A model generated the notes under the pieces. It had not been told where the DNA came from, made no database searches, and was given only the letters and a program-made list of their open reading frames with translations. From positions 1-64,000 of the forward strand of contig RWJK01001368.1 of assembly GCA_004335835.1 (NCBI GenBank): DNA of 64,000 nt, given 5' to 3'. This document shows positions 34,649-46,653 of the stretch, in pieces. The translations under genes were made by a program, and so were the position numbers. Origin of the DNA: Scenedesmus sp. ARA3. Its lineage: Eukaryota > Chlorophyta > Chlorophyceae > Sphaeropleales > Scenedesmaceae. Every line of letters begins with the position of its first letter. Within the stretch, counting starts at the first letter, position 1.

Positions 34649-37600
34649 GCTGAGGCGTGTGCTGCACCAGCACCTTCCCCTTGGGAAGAGCCAGAGCCGC
34701 CACTGCCAGGACGTGGAGCTGCTGCTGCTGCTGCTGCTGCTAGTGACCGTGTGCTGGCACCCCCCTGCAGCGCAGCAAACAGGTTGCCGGAGCCTAGGGC
34801 GCTCTTGATCAGCGGCGATGATCTGGCCTTAGCAAGAGGCGACTGCGGCTTGCTGCTGCTGCTGCCTGCAGCTGCAGCAGCATTGATGCGGCCGGCAGCC
34901 GGGATCCTGCTGCTGGCAAAGCGCTGCTGCTGTTGCTGCTGGAGTGTTGACAGGCTGCCTGGTCCTGCCGCTGCTATGTGAGCAAGCACGGCGCGTGCGC
35001 TGCGTGGCAGCAGCTGCTGCAGCTCCAGGCGCACGTCATCGTCCTCCTCGGTGCTGCTGCTGCTGATGTACAGCAGCGCGTTCTGAGACACACCCAGCTG
35101 CAGGCAGCACCCCACAGCAGGCAGAGCAAGAGAGGTTGTCAGCTGCGGCAGGCAGCGTGTTACATAGCTGTTGCATCATGAGCAGCCTGCAAGCAAGGCA
35201 AGCTACACTTGCAAGAAGGAAACAGCAAGCTAGCACTACTAACTGCCCTGTCTGCCACTTCCAAGCCTATTTCCTTGTGGCAGTCCCATCAACTGCAGGC
35301 CTGCAGTGATTGCAACCAGCAGCATCACCCTAGCCTGTGCTCTGCTATGGGGTTCCTTTCTTTCACCCACCTGCAGCAAGCTCCGCAGCAGCAGCACCCA
35401 TGGCTGCTGCAGCAGCATGCTGGACCCCAGCGGCCGCGGCGGCAGCAGCACCACAGGCAGCCTGCCCTCAGGCACCCCCTCCAGCTGTGCTGGGCTGGCT
35501 GTGTGCAGCACCTGCTGCAGCAGTGCCTGCCGTGCCCGTGCATCGCCTGGCCGGCGTGCCTGGCACTGAGCCACATCCAGCAGCGACAGCGAGCCATCCT
35601 CCAGCACCACAGCCAGCACACTGCCGGCGCCAGCAGCGCTGTGATCGTGTTACATAACGAAACAGCAGTTCAACAGCAGCAGAGCAGGTGTAGCAGACAG
35701 GAGGTGTTCTGGATATGAACTGCCACGCAATGACGGCTTGATGTATGCGGGGCAACCTTTGCCACATGTTAGTTGCTCAGGATGAGATGGTTGTCAAGCG
35801 CTGCATAACGATGCACAGCCATGGCCTCAGCGATATGCACACAACATAAATCGTAAGCACATCATGGGCCCAGTCAGGCTCACCCAGGTAGAGACAGCCA
35901 GCTGATGTCCAATGCTCGCCCAAACTTTGCACAGGCAGCAGGGCTGGCAGCGCTCGGCCGCAGCCGCCCCGCGCCATCCAGGTCAAACACGCCAAATGCG
36001 CCGCTGGCAAACAGCACCGCGGCCCGCATGCGCTCGCTGCCAGCGGCGCCAGCAGCAGCAGCAGCAGCTGGTGTGCCTGCCAGCACTGCATCGACTGCTC
36101 CTGACAGCAGAGGCGGGCTGGCAGGGGCCAGCAGGATGCGCCGCACCACTCCGCAGCCTGCATTAAGGATGCCAGGAAGGTGTATCAGCAGTGTTTAGTT
36201 GCTTGGAGAGACAGCAACACAACATCAGCTTGCTACTCAACCCTCCGTGCACTGCTGATGCTTCTTTAGATCTGAACAACTCAGTGGCTATAACACAGTT
36301 GCCAACACTTTACTCAGCAGCACTGTCCCGCATTATATCTGACCTGCTACCTCGCACATGCTGTCACTTCACTTCCAGCACCAGACCCTCAGATGCGTCC
36401 ATGCACAAAACAACGCTTGCAGGTGCCAGGACCACTGCTACTGCCGCGCCCCACCTGTCGGCAGGCTGCTGCAGTGCCCTGTGGCCAGGTCCCACGACAG
36501 CAGCACCCCATCCGCGTCGCCCTGCACCAGCAGCGGCCACACAGCAGCCAGGGCACTGCCCACGCTGTCTCCTGGCCCTGGGCTGCTGCTGGGGCGCTTT
36601 GGGCGCACATCAGTCACCTTGCGGCCCCTGCACAGCAGCAGCAGCAGCGCCTTCAGCACGCAAAGTAGCCCATGCAGTGCTTTGTTGCTCTGTCCAGACA
36701 ACTGGAAACAGCTTCAAGCTGGTAGCTTCAGTGCGCTTGGCGATGCACAATTAGCACTGCACACGATTCACGAATGGTTCACCGTTGCTGCTGGTGCAGG
36801 CTGTGCAGGGCAGTTGTTTGTGTTTGTGTGCCACCTCGTCAGCGCAGCACGGCCCCACCTGACAGACAGCACGCCTGACCGCCCGTCCGCCAGTGCGAAG
36901 GCCAGCATCTCTGAGGGGAAGGCCTCCGAGCTGGCAGCAGCAGCACTCATGCTGGGGGCGGCAAGCACCGACAACGCCCTGCATCCATGCGCAGCAGCAG
37001 CAGCAGCAGCAACAAAAACAGCAGCAGTACCAACTCAGAGTCGATTGGAATTCGCGCATGTCACTGGCAGTGCACATGCTGACGCTGAGGAAACACCACG
37101 GCGTGAAATAAGCCCACACACACAGGTTGCAAAGCCGGCAGTATGCATCTGAGGCAGCAAGCTCAAGCGTAACCAGAGGCGCTCCACACCGCAGCACTGG
37201 GGTGCCGCGCGGCAGCCCACCTGTTGACACCCCAGCTGGCCTGCCTGCTCAGGCTGCGTTCAAAGACAGCAGCGTTGCTGGGAGGCGGACTTGCTGCACC
37301 GCTGTCTGCTGCTGCAGCTGCAGCCTGCAGCTCAGCGCTTGTGGCCCACACATTGAACAGGCCCTGCACAACACGGTACGCAGCAGCACCATGCAGCTAG
37401 AATGCTTGATATGAGAGGAGTTGACCAACACATCAAGGATCATGCATGCACCTTGCAAGTTCTTTGCAGCTAAGCAATGGTCAAATCACACAAGCAACAC
37501 ACCACTGCTCCTGTCCTGCAGGTCACGACCAACTGCAAGTACGCCTGGCAAGCATCACGTTACACAGGCAGCGTAACGCCTGGCGGGCTGCCATGCTGGC

Positions 37601-39840
37601 CCTGCTGCATGCCGCACTCCTCCGGGAATGCTTGGATTACGTACACACACACCTTCTGCAGCTCCTCCTCTGCCGCCACCCACTCCACAGCACTGAAGGG
37701 CAGGTCAACAAGCCGCACCCTCCAAGGTTTGACCAGGCAGGCCGCAGCAGCATCGCCACCACCACCACCGACCACACCAGCAGCTGCTGCAGCGCCACCA
37801 GCTGTGTCTGGCACAGCAGCAGACATGCCGAGCCGGCTAGGCGTGCGGCTGCTAGGCTGGCTGGGTGGGACAGAGCCTGCTGCTGCTGCTGCTGCTGCTG
37901 CCGGCGCTGCTGGCGGCAGCGTGGTCCAGAGCTCTGCGGGTGCGCCCTTGAGCAGCAGCAGCAGGTATGCGCCGGACGGCGAGACGCGCAGGCCCAGCAT
38001 GGGGCTGCTGTCACTGCCGCCGCCATCACGGAAGGACAGGCTGCACGGCAGTGGGCAGCAACACAGCAACAGACAGAAGTTCTTGGGATAATGAACTGCT
38101 GCAGCGCTAGGAGCACGTACTATAGGAGATGACACCAATGCTGCAGCAGTACTGCCCAAGGAGTCTGCAAGACACCCGGACTTGTAACTCCTGCATGACT
38201 TGCTAATGTTGCTGCAGCACATGCTGCCACAGCTACATCCACAGCTACATCCAGGGCCCCTGCACAGCACCTACCTATGCATGCATGCATGCTGCCACAG
38301 CTGCAGCAGCCACGTCCGCCGCCTCACCTCCTGCCTGTGCGCACGTCTGTCAGCAGCAGGCTGTTCCTCCAGCCGCCACTGCTGCTCTTCTCACTGCTGA
38401 AGGACACCAGCAGCGGCGAGCCACCCAGCCAGCGCACACCCCGCACCGCATCCTTGTGTGCTGCATGGCAGCCCGCCACCTCTACTGCCAGGGGCGTCAC
38501 ATGGCCCCGCCGAAGGCTGAAGACCTGCAGGTGGCCAGTTGAGGTGGCAGCAGCACCCAGCACTACACACTCGGCTGGATCTTGCTGCGCTTGGGTGGTG
38601 TTGGCTTCACTGCTGCTGGAATAAGGCTCGGCCTCAGTTGCTGCAGGTGTTGGTGCTTCGGTGGTTGAGGTGTCTGCTGCAGTTGATGAGGCCTGCTGCT
38701 GCTGCCCGGCAGCTGCTGCCAACTCAGCAAATGGATCGTCATTGGGTGACAAGGCGCGCTGAGAGCTTGCAGCATACTGAGATGCCCGCCTGCAGCTGCT
38801 GGCGATGCTGCTGGCGAGTGCTGCCAGGTGGCTGGGCAGCAGCAGCGGCCGTGGCTGCAGGCTGGTTGCTGTGATGCTGCCAGGCAGGCCATGCAGCAGC
38901 CCCACCAGCTGGGGCATCACAGTGGCTGGCACAGCAGCAGCACGCGCAGCCTGCGCGCAGAACAAGACAACAATGGGCAATGAGCAGGCACGGCACGTGA
39001 GCTATGAAGATGTCAGTGTACATCAGCAGGGGCACAACGTAACAAGACTGCCCTTGAAGATGCAGGTGCATTGCCTCACAATCAGGTGATATTACTCGGA
39101 ATTAAAACATTCCCATCTTGCGCACAGCTCTGTCGCTCCCTTATCCTGCAGCACCGCACCAGTATGCTGCTGTGCATGGCTGCAATAGGCTCGTCCCCTT
39201 CAGCCAGGAAGCTGCGCCTGGGGTAGCGCGGCAGCGGCACCTGCCACTGCCACAGCCGGCCGTCATACGTGACTGCCATGACCAGCAGGCAGTGCCCACT
39301 CAGGATGGCTGCATTGCTGCTGCTGCTGCTGCTGCTGCTGGCAGTGCGGGCACCACCTGGGCTGCCTGGCACAGCACCTGCTACCAGCAGCAGTACGGCA
39401 GCCAGTCATGGAATGGTGCAGTGTGTGCACACAAGCAAGCAAGCACGCAAGTAAGGAGTCGCACAGTTGTCACAGCAAACGACCTGCATGCAGGCTCTGC
39501 TGCAACATGCACGCGCGCACCATCCCTCGCTGGTGGGTTGTGCTACACCTGTGCACTGATGCAGTGCTGCGCCTGTCATGCAATCCAGCGACATCCGCCT
39601 GGTGCGCCCAGCCATGCCCTCCTACATGCTGCTGCCGCTGCTCACCGTCTGCCCTGCTGCGCGACCCCACAGTCGTGCTGGCGCCTGCATCTCGTGTGGT
39701 GAGGTGCATGGCAGCCAGGCTGCGGTTGAGCTGGTCAGTGATGGCGGCTGTGCTGGCGGCTGTCTGCGCGCTGGCGGCCTGATCGCCTGCTGCTGCGTGG
39801 CTGCGCCACAGGCAGGCCTTGATCATGGCCAGCGACACCT

Positions 39841-39883
<43 letters not shown>

Positions 39884-40621
39884 GCACATTAGCAGGTGTC
39901 TAACAATGACGCTGCCCCTGCCATCCGCCAGGGCAGCGTCTGCTAGAGCGGGCCTGCCCATCAACATATTCCAATGAGGAGCAGCCTTGCTATGCGACAA
40001 CAATGCACACAAGAGTGCCAGCAGAGCTTGGCTTGGTTTGAGAGCTCCAGCCCCAGCCACCGCTGCATGCAATCATGCACCCTGCCCGCCCACCTGGCTT
40101 GCTGCGCCCCTCAGCGGCGCCGGCGTGAGCCTGCTGCTGCTGCCCAGCCTGAAGCGCAGCGCGCCAGGCACCCGCACCCACACGCTCAGCCCGCCATCCA
40201 AATGCGCAGCATACACAAAGTCCAGGCCTCCTTCATCGCCGCCACCCTGGCACACGCCGCCGCCAAACACGCCCAGCAGGTGGCTGAATGCAGCCATGCT
40301 TGAGGGCAGTGGTGTGCTGGCGGCTGGCTGGCCTAGGTCAAGGTCAAACAGCAGCAGCTCGCGCGGCAGCAGCAGCACCAGCAGGCCAGGCGCGACAGGG
40401 AACAGCGCGTGCAGCGTGTTGCTGCCGGCAGCGGCCTTTCCCTCTGCAGTGGCGTAAGGTCAGCAGCATGTGGCAGCAGTCAGCGCACTGCTGTTGCTGC
40501 GGGCACTGCTGGTTGTTACGCACACGGCCGAGCACAGTCAGCAGGGTGATGGGTGCAGAGTGCACTGAGGGAAACTAGTGCACAGTGTGCATATCTAGGG
40601 CCAGTGCGACCGATGCATTGC

Positions 40622-40659
<38 letters not shown>

Positions 40660-42175
40660 ACCGCGCTGTGCGCACCTGCCGCCTGCGTGTTCACCCTGTA
40701 CTGCTGCAGTTGCACCTTGTCCCGAGCAGGGTCTGCCAGCTGCGCCACTACAAGCGCGCCGCTGCTGCCACACAGGCACAGCTGCCGGCTGTCCAGCGGG
40801 GCCACTGCCAGCTGGCTGTACAGCTCAGCGCCGCTGCCCAGCTCACGCTTCCACAGCAGCGCCCCGCCTGCAGCCACAGCAACAGCAAGTGTGGCAGGGC
40901 AGCTTAGCGGAGTCTACGCCACTGCACACCTGACTCATAAGTCGTCCGCAGAACTGCAAGCAGTTATACTTGTCCTGGCTATGGTATTGTGTGGTGTGCA
41001 TTGCAGCCACTTGCAGCATAGGAAGTGCAATTTGAGCTAGCAGCATAGAAAGTGCAAGTTGAACCAGCTAAACACTTGAAGCGCCTTGAAGGTTACCGCG
41101 TGTGAGCACCGCGCAGCAAGTGCGTCACGCCGCTGCTGCTCACCGGCCACATCCCACAGCAGCAGCAGCGCAGGCGCCACCACCACTGCCAGCACACTGC
41201 TGCCAGGCATGACCCACGCCAAGCTGCTGATGCCGCTGCTGCTGGGGGAAGCGCTGCCGCCTGCTGCTGCGCTGCTGCTGCTGCTGTCCCTGTCAGGCCT
41301 GCCTGCTGCTGCTGTGTAGTCGCGCAGCAGGTCTGCTGCCGCAGGTATGTCCTGCAGGCGCAGCAGCTGCGTGGCAGACAGCACATCCCACACCACCACG
41401 CCGCCATCGCTGTCTCCTGAAGCAAGCCTGCAAGCAGGCACACTGCTTCCGCGTTAGGCCTGCCGTGTTTGTGATCGCGGTGCTTCAAGGTGTCAGCTGT
41501 GCATTGTGTGTGCTGTTTAAAAAGACCAGCGCTGGCGGTGGGTGCGTTGATGTTACTTTGCTGTGTAGCTGCTGCCTCTTGCAAAAGCAAAGCTGTGCAG
41601 AGGGTGACACGGACTGCCGTACTGCAATATCCTGGAAGCTGCAGCTGTGCTGTTGCCCGTGCATACGGTAGACAGATCACCTGAGATGACTGGGCTCTGT
41701 AAAGTTGCGAGAGTGGTAGGCGGGGCACCTGCACAGCAGATTCAACAGCGTCTAGCAAGGCTGGGCACCCTGACTGTGACGCTCCTGAGGTCCCGCATCA
41801 ATGCATATGTAGCTGTACAAAGCAGGGAGGCATTATGATCCACTTGCATGTTGCTTACAAACAGATGCTTCGTACCATTTGATGGCTGTGACGGGGGCGC
41901 TGTGCCCGCCATGTAGCGTGCATGCGATGTTCAGCTTGTGCACCTGTGGCAATCAGCAGGGTCATGTTGATCAGCCGCGCCTTCCCGTTCGTAATAGATG
42001 ATGTCTACTAACAGTAGGGACCTGCATTCACAGGCACCCCTGGCACACATACCTCATACACGCAGATGCTTGTTGCTACAGCAAAGGCAAAAGCACTCTC
42101 CAAGATGTCCGCAGCGCCAGCATAGGCCTTGCTTGGTGGGGCTGGCAGAAAGCCCACCACATCAATCCCTGCCAT
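31336..42175 (-). CDS. WDR11: WDR11 homologue (double beta-propeller trafficking protein)
   Basis: Twenty exons, 1952 aa: 42175-42053, 41943-41876, 41427-41144, 40867-40676, 40443-40094, 39838-39646, 39380-39160, 38950-38328, 38040-37653, 37363-37221, 36978-36859, 36627-36455, 36157-35884, 35638-35371, 35097-34556, 34330-34264, 33934-33245, 32984-32836, 32531-31934 and 31728-31336. All phases close. Blocks match plant WDR11 in order: HGGHSAPVTAIKWLASGDS, GVRWLGGSPLLVSFS, VTDVRPKRPSS, SWDLATGHCSSLPT, MAVAARLSGQQEEARFWSAL, ERLLWHEALPGQLWEGEG, AVAFLLSTAPESSVR, QALCRWAGHVLQQEGSVWR, and the end TSEYYNYLCTLLANL. In other eukaryotes WDR11 acts in Golgi/endosome tethering with FAM91A1. This copy is larger than the ~1200-1350 aa typical of plants and animals because of Gln, Ala and Ser inserts, notably in exons 8, 15 and 17. 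Exon 19 may hide an extra intron. Confidence 0.87.
32753..32815. repeat. 27-bp tandem repeat in a WDR11 intron
   Basis: Two complete identical copies lie at 32753-32779 and 32780-32806, followed by the first nine bases of a third. The array sits in the intron between exons 18 and 19 of WDR11, just next to exon 18. Confidence 0.85.
39841..39882 (-). repeat. CTG-repeat run abutting the 3' splice site of WDR11 exon 6
   Basis: There are 14 GCA units on the plus strand, so the minus-strand transcript carries about 14 CTG repeats ending directly in the CAG acceptor in front of exon 6 (which starts at 39838). The run occupies the place of the polypyrimidine tract. Confidence 0.8.
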
Positions 42176-42586
42176 ATTGATGTGCAGTGTGACCTCCTAA
42201 GGGCATGCCGCACGAGCGATCAAACCAGAGGTCCGGTGTTGAGGTGAGGGTTGTCAGCATGGGGCAGTACAGATTATCCTGGGTGTCCGCAATTCTGACT
42301 GTCCTCATGCAGTTTAAATGTTGTCTTTCTTTTGTCCTTACGCTGCAAGCGCCGTGAGATGTGGAACAACCCTTTTCGTGTCCTCTGCCGCGACCTGAAC
42401 CCCTGGTACTGTCCAGGGTGCTCCCGTTCGTCTGGCCACAGCCCCAAAAAGTCTTCAAGCCTACGATCGACATTGTTTTGCAGTAGCAGTCTTCTGCCAG
42501 CCAAATTCAGTGCTCGTGGTCTCTCGGTGTTTGGCTTTTGCGGCTGCTACAGTGTCTGCTGCTGTTGCTTCAACAAACATCACACA
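42176..42586. promoter_or_regulatory. Divergent upstream region of WDR11 and plastid bS20
   Basis: The WDR11 and bS20 start codons are 411 bases apart on opposite strands, so this segment must carry both promoters and 5' UTRs. The frame of bS20 is open upstream to 42332, but that stretch has no transit-peptide character. No TATA box was identified. Confidence 0.5.
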
Positions 42587-43926
42587 ATGGCCGCAATGAC
42601 TTCTAGCATGTCTCGGATGGGTGTCTTCTGCGGCAGCCGTGTGGTCGCTCCCCAGCGTGCGGTGCTGCTGGCACCAGCAATGCCCAGGAGGGCTGCAGTG
42701 CAGGTGATGGCAGCCGAGCAGAACAAGAAGCGCACAGACTCAGCAGTGAAGAGGGCAGAGCTGGCCGAGGACAGGCGGATGAGGAACAAGTCTCGCAAGT
42801 CTGCCATTGCCACATACATGAAGAAGGTGAGACGACCAATCCACGACGCATTGGATGGTGTGGGATTCATACAAGCTTGGATGATGTTTTAGTAACATAC
42901 TTCGGCTGCAGCAGTAGTCACTGCTGATACCTGGAAGCCTGGCTGCCTTTGCCAGCAGCACGGGCAGCCTGCTGCTGCTGCTGCTAGCCTCGTCAGTGCA
43001 GCTGTGCACAAATGGCACTGCTAACAGTCAGCAAGGAACAGCAGTCAACCGCCTCTGGGTTTCTAGTTTGGCTGCCTGGGCAGCTTGGCGGGTAATGAGC
43101 CCATCAAGAGTCGTCAGGCCAAGTTGTGACAGCGCAGCAATATTTGTGGCAGACAGTCACACCAGGGCTGTCGCAGACAGAGCTGCAGCTATCGAAATGT
43201 AGCTGGCAGTGGACAGACAGGGCACAGCATGTGCTCCAGATGTGCAGTTTGGTATTCATGCTGAATTGGTCTTTGGCTGGACCCTGTTGTGACGAGCTGG
43301 TGCCGCAAGCAATCATTTGCCCACTCCTGAAGGGGCTGTGCAGCACATGTGCTTACATGTAGCTTGCTTGTTCTAGTGGTCAAGATACCATGCACAACAT
43401 GAGATCTTCTGAAGCAGGAGTCATCATTCCCAGCTCGCCAGCAGGCAGTGTTTGCACAGATGCGATATGACAGTTTTAGATGCACTAAGAGCTTGCAGAA
43501 CTGTGCAGGCACAGCACTTTCCGTCAGGCACGGCACTCCGCGTCACGTTGCCACAGCAGCTCAAAAGAGTTTGGACGTTGAGTGATTCGTAAAGTAACGC
43601 TGTGGCAAACCTGCTGCTGCTGCCGTGCCGTGCTGCAGGTGGTCAAGATGGCTGAGTCAGTCACCAAGAGCCAGGCTCTGGATGAGCAGCAGGTGTCCCA
43701 GCTAGAGTCATACGTGTCAGATGCTTACGGCGCCATCGACAAGGCAGTCAGCAAGGGCACACTGCATGCCAACACAGCAGACCGCAGGAAGGCGCGCGTG
43801 GCCAAGTACAAGCGCCAGGCGCTCATTGCAGCTGGCCTGTACGCACCACAGCCAGAGCAGCCAGGGTACTACTTCTACACCAGGATGCAGGCACGCAAGG
43901 CAGCAGCAGCGCCTGCTGCTAACTAG
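42587..43926 (+). CDS. PRPS20: Plastid 30S ribosomal protein bS20c precursor
   Basis: Two exons, 42587-42826 and 43639-43926; 175 aa. The first ~42 residues are rich in Ala, Ser, Arg and Val with almost no acids (SRMGVFCGSRVVAPQRAVL), a typical chloroplast transit peptide. The mature part matches bacterial S20 along its length: VKRAELAEDRRMRNKSRKS, IATYMKKVVKMAE, then DAYGAIDKAVSKGTLHANT and ADRRKARVAKY, the conserved basic end that binds 16S rRNA. It would be made in the cytosol and imported to assemble the small plastid ribosomal subunit. The short C-terminal extension after Tyr (AAGLYAPQPEQ) is common in green-lineage versions. The second ATG, three codons on, would also preserve the transit peptide. 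Confidence 0.93.
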
Positions 43927-44415
43927 AGCAGCGTGCGCAGCAGCGGCACAGCATTTGTTTGTGTTTTGGGGTGGGGCGGGTGATGACTAATCGCTAGCAT
44001 GGGTGGCTGATCTTGGTTCAGATGAAGAGCACATGTAACATACCTGATTACCCCTTTGTCCTTGAAGCATTAGGGTTGGGCAAGTCGTGCTGGGTTCGCG
44101 CTGGTAATGGCCAGCGGAGGCTCCCACAGAGAGGCCCTTGTGCAGTGACACTGTCACATGGTGGTTCAGCTGTTCTTCCTTGCCGGTCCGGATAAAAGCC
44201 TTCAGGGCATCTGCAGACTTAAAACATTACTATGAACTCATTCTGCTTAAGCAACACGTCATAGTCGGCACATTCTCAAACAGATTCCTTCACGGACAAC
44301 TGTCGCCAGCACAGCAATTGCCTAGTATTCTGGCAGCCCCAAAACTCACATCTGCGCACAATACCTCAACAAGTTATGTACTCTGCACGGAGCTGATCTG
44401 AGAACGAGCGCATTC
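43927..44415 (+). other. 3' UTR of bS20 and short intergenic gap
   Basis: A TGTAA at 44034-44038, 108 bases after the stop, should end the bS20 transcript. The remaining ~380 bases are mixed in composition and would hold the promoter and 5' UTR of the acyltransferase gene. No ORF was recognised. Confidence 0.5.
44034..44038 (+). terminator. Poly(A) signal TGTAA of the bS20 gene
   Basis: TGTAA lies 108 bases downstream of the stop codon, a usual distance for an abundant chlorophyte transcript. Confidence 0.55.
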
Positions 44416-45380
44416 ATGGCAAGGAAGGGCGTTCATGTAGGGCACCAGCCCGCCCCAGTAAAGTTGGCGTGTGATGCAGCAAAAGCTCGAAGACGGGTCC
44501 CAGATAGCAGTTGCCCTGCAGTCAAGCAGGCGTGCAAGACTCTGGCAGCAGCTAAAGAGGAGACCCAGCACTATGCAGCAGGCCTTCTGGCATATGGAGG
44601 TAGGTGCCACAGATATCATAGTGGAGCTGTGCAAAATGCTTTGCCTAGCACCTTCTCACCCTTGTGCTCCGCGTGCAGGCCTGTTGTTCGCTGCTGGAGC
44701 AGCTGCCTGGTCGCTGACGCTGCTGTTCCTGGTGTTCACAGCAGTATGCATGCCATGGCGTGCAGTCAGCTTTTACAGGAACAAGTGGGTGAGTATCACA
44801 CAGCGAGTCGAGGACTACGTCTGGCAGCCAGAGCTCATGCACTGCATATGCAGAGCTTGGCGAGGATCCTATGCAGCTGGTGCAACACTACCACCGGCTC
44901 ATCTGCAGCAGCAGTCTGGCTGCCTCTAGTGATGCCAAGGAATATTCCCACTTGCGCACCAACCACAGCTTGTTCTCAGCAGAAGCATCTGTGACGCGTC
45001 ATCATCACGTGCTGCTGCTGCTGCCGCCGCCGTCCTGCTGCTGCAGGTGTTCTACCTGATTGACTTCTGCTACTTTGTCAACATCGCAACAGCAGTGTTC
45101 CTGGTGTGGTTCCCCAACAACGCGCAGCTTGAGGCCCTGGTGTATGCACTGGCAGATGGGCCCATCGCAGGAGCCCTGGTGGCCTGGCAGTGCCCCTGGG
45201 TGTTTGGCTCGGGAGAGCACACAGTCAGGTGGGTGGGTTGGGGCGGTGTACCACACAACAGCCCTAAAAAGCACAGGGGCAGGCAGCTGGCTCAGCGGGC
45301 ATGTTGTGCTTGCAACAGCATTGATGCAGGCGGGTCGGGTCGTGAAGCAATTGTTGGTACGGACGTCAGCTGACACATCA

Positions 45381-45438
<58 letters not shown>

Positions 45439-46481
45439 AGTGTGCTGATGCACCTGCTGCCTGGCCTGGCCATGTTTGCCCACCGGCACTACACGCCCAG
45501 CGGGCTGCGCGGCTGGCAGGGCATCGCGCAGTACGCTGCGCAGCTGCTGCATGGACACATCATGCCCACTGGCAGCGTGCCGCCTGCCTCGTACCCGCAG
45601 CACACGTTGCTGTGGCTGGTGGCGGCGCCGCTGCTGTTCTACATCGTGTGGCAGCTGCTGTACTACCTCGTTGTGCAGGTGCGTGGAGGGGCGTGAATAC
45701 AACAGCTGTGTAAGCAGCAGCAGCCCTGCCAGCTGCTTCCGTGTGTATTTGGACAGCTGTATGGGCTGCTGAACTTGTGAGTGCTGGTGTTTGAACAGCA
45801 GCAGGTGGGTTTATGCCCTTGCCTAAGCGCTGCACGGCTAGCGCTGTGTCGGCTGCTTTGTGCTGCATATACATCACAGTGCTACGTAGCTTCTCCTTGA
45901 CCTGCTGTGTGTGCTGTCCCGACATACTTTTTGCAGGTGCTGTTCCGCTCATTCATCCTGCGCAACGGCTATGAGACCAGTTACATCTGCCTGGCGCGGC
46001 GAGCAGCCAAGAACAACAACTTCTGGAACAGGCTGGTGCGCAGGGGCAGCATCACGCGCAGGCTGCTGGTGTATGGCGGCCTGCAGCTGCTGTTCACGGT
46101 CATCTGCTGCAGCGTGTTCCTGCCCACCTACTTCTCATTCCCGCTGGCGGTTGCATACCAGGTGAGACACAACTGCATTCTGTGAGGTGACAAGCAGCCG
46201 CTCAAGTGCTTGGTCAATTTGGTAGGGGCACCCCAATCAATAACCTGGATTTTTGATTGCTGGCATCTTTGCTGCTGCTGTACCTGCTATGCTCGGTTGA
46301 AGGGACATGGTTGGATAAACGTTGAATTGATGTGCGTTTGTGTGTGGCTCTGGCTGCGCTGCCTGCAGGTGGTCAAGGTGGTGTTCCCCGTGTACTACGG
46401 CAGCCGCTACCAGATGACCAAGGTGCCGCAGCACGTGTTCCTCAAAGGCATCCAAGTCTACCACGAGGTGCACAGCGACAT

Positions 46482-46513
<32 letters not shown>

Positions 46514-46653
46514 CGGAGGAGCAGGCAGCAGCAGAAGCAGTAGCAGCGCAGCGCAAGGCAGCCGAGGCAGTGCGGTTGCGGCGCAGCTGCGCCACGGAGG
46601 CAGTGTGCGCGTGTCCGCCGCTGGCGGCGATGCCGCGGCAGGTGATGGCGTAG
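44416..46653 (+). CDS. Glycerophosphocholine acyltransferase (GPC1/GPCAT family, DUF2838)
   Basis: Transfers an acyl chain to glycerophosphocholine to make lysophosphatidylcholine, part of phosphatidylcholine remodelling at the ER. Six exons: 44416-44599, 44679-44788, 45047-45228, 45441-45678, 45937-46161 and 46369-46653; 407 aa. It matches plant GPCAT along its length: a Lys-rich start followed by AAGLLAYGGLLFAAG, FTAVCMPWRAVSFYRNKW, VFYLIDFCYFVNIATAVFL, LADGPIAGALVAWQCPWVF, SVLMHLLPGLAMFAHRHY, LFYIVWQLLYYLVVQV, the soluble loop TSYICLARRAAKNNN, and two further membrane segments. At least eight hydrophobic helices are visible. The C-terminus ends in a Gln/Ala-rich soluble tail (from about residue 355) not seen in plants. 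The exon 4 acceptor is the end of a 19-unit TGC repeat. Confidence 0.92.
45382..45438 (+). repeat. 19-unit TGC (CTG) repeat forming the 3' splice site of GPCAT exon 4
   Basis: An uninterrupted run of 19 TGC units is followed by AG, so that the last CTG/CAG step is the acceptor; exon 4 starts at 45441. It is the longest pure triplet run that I counted in the window. Confidence 0.9.

Noticed and set aside
42332..42586. N-terminal extension of bS20 upstream of the ATG at 42587
   Set aside because: The frame is open, but the sequence is Cys/Ser-rich without transit-peptide character, and the ATG at 42587 directly precedes a typical transit peptide.
39841..45438. Regular triplet arrays as CRISPR or satellite structures
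   Set aside because: They are simple CAG/CTG microsatellites with no spacers and lie at intron ends or in polyglutamine coding DNA.
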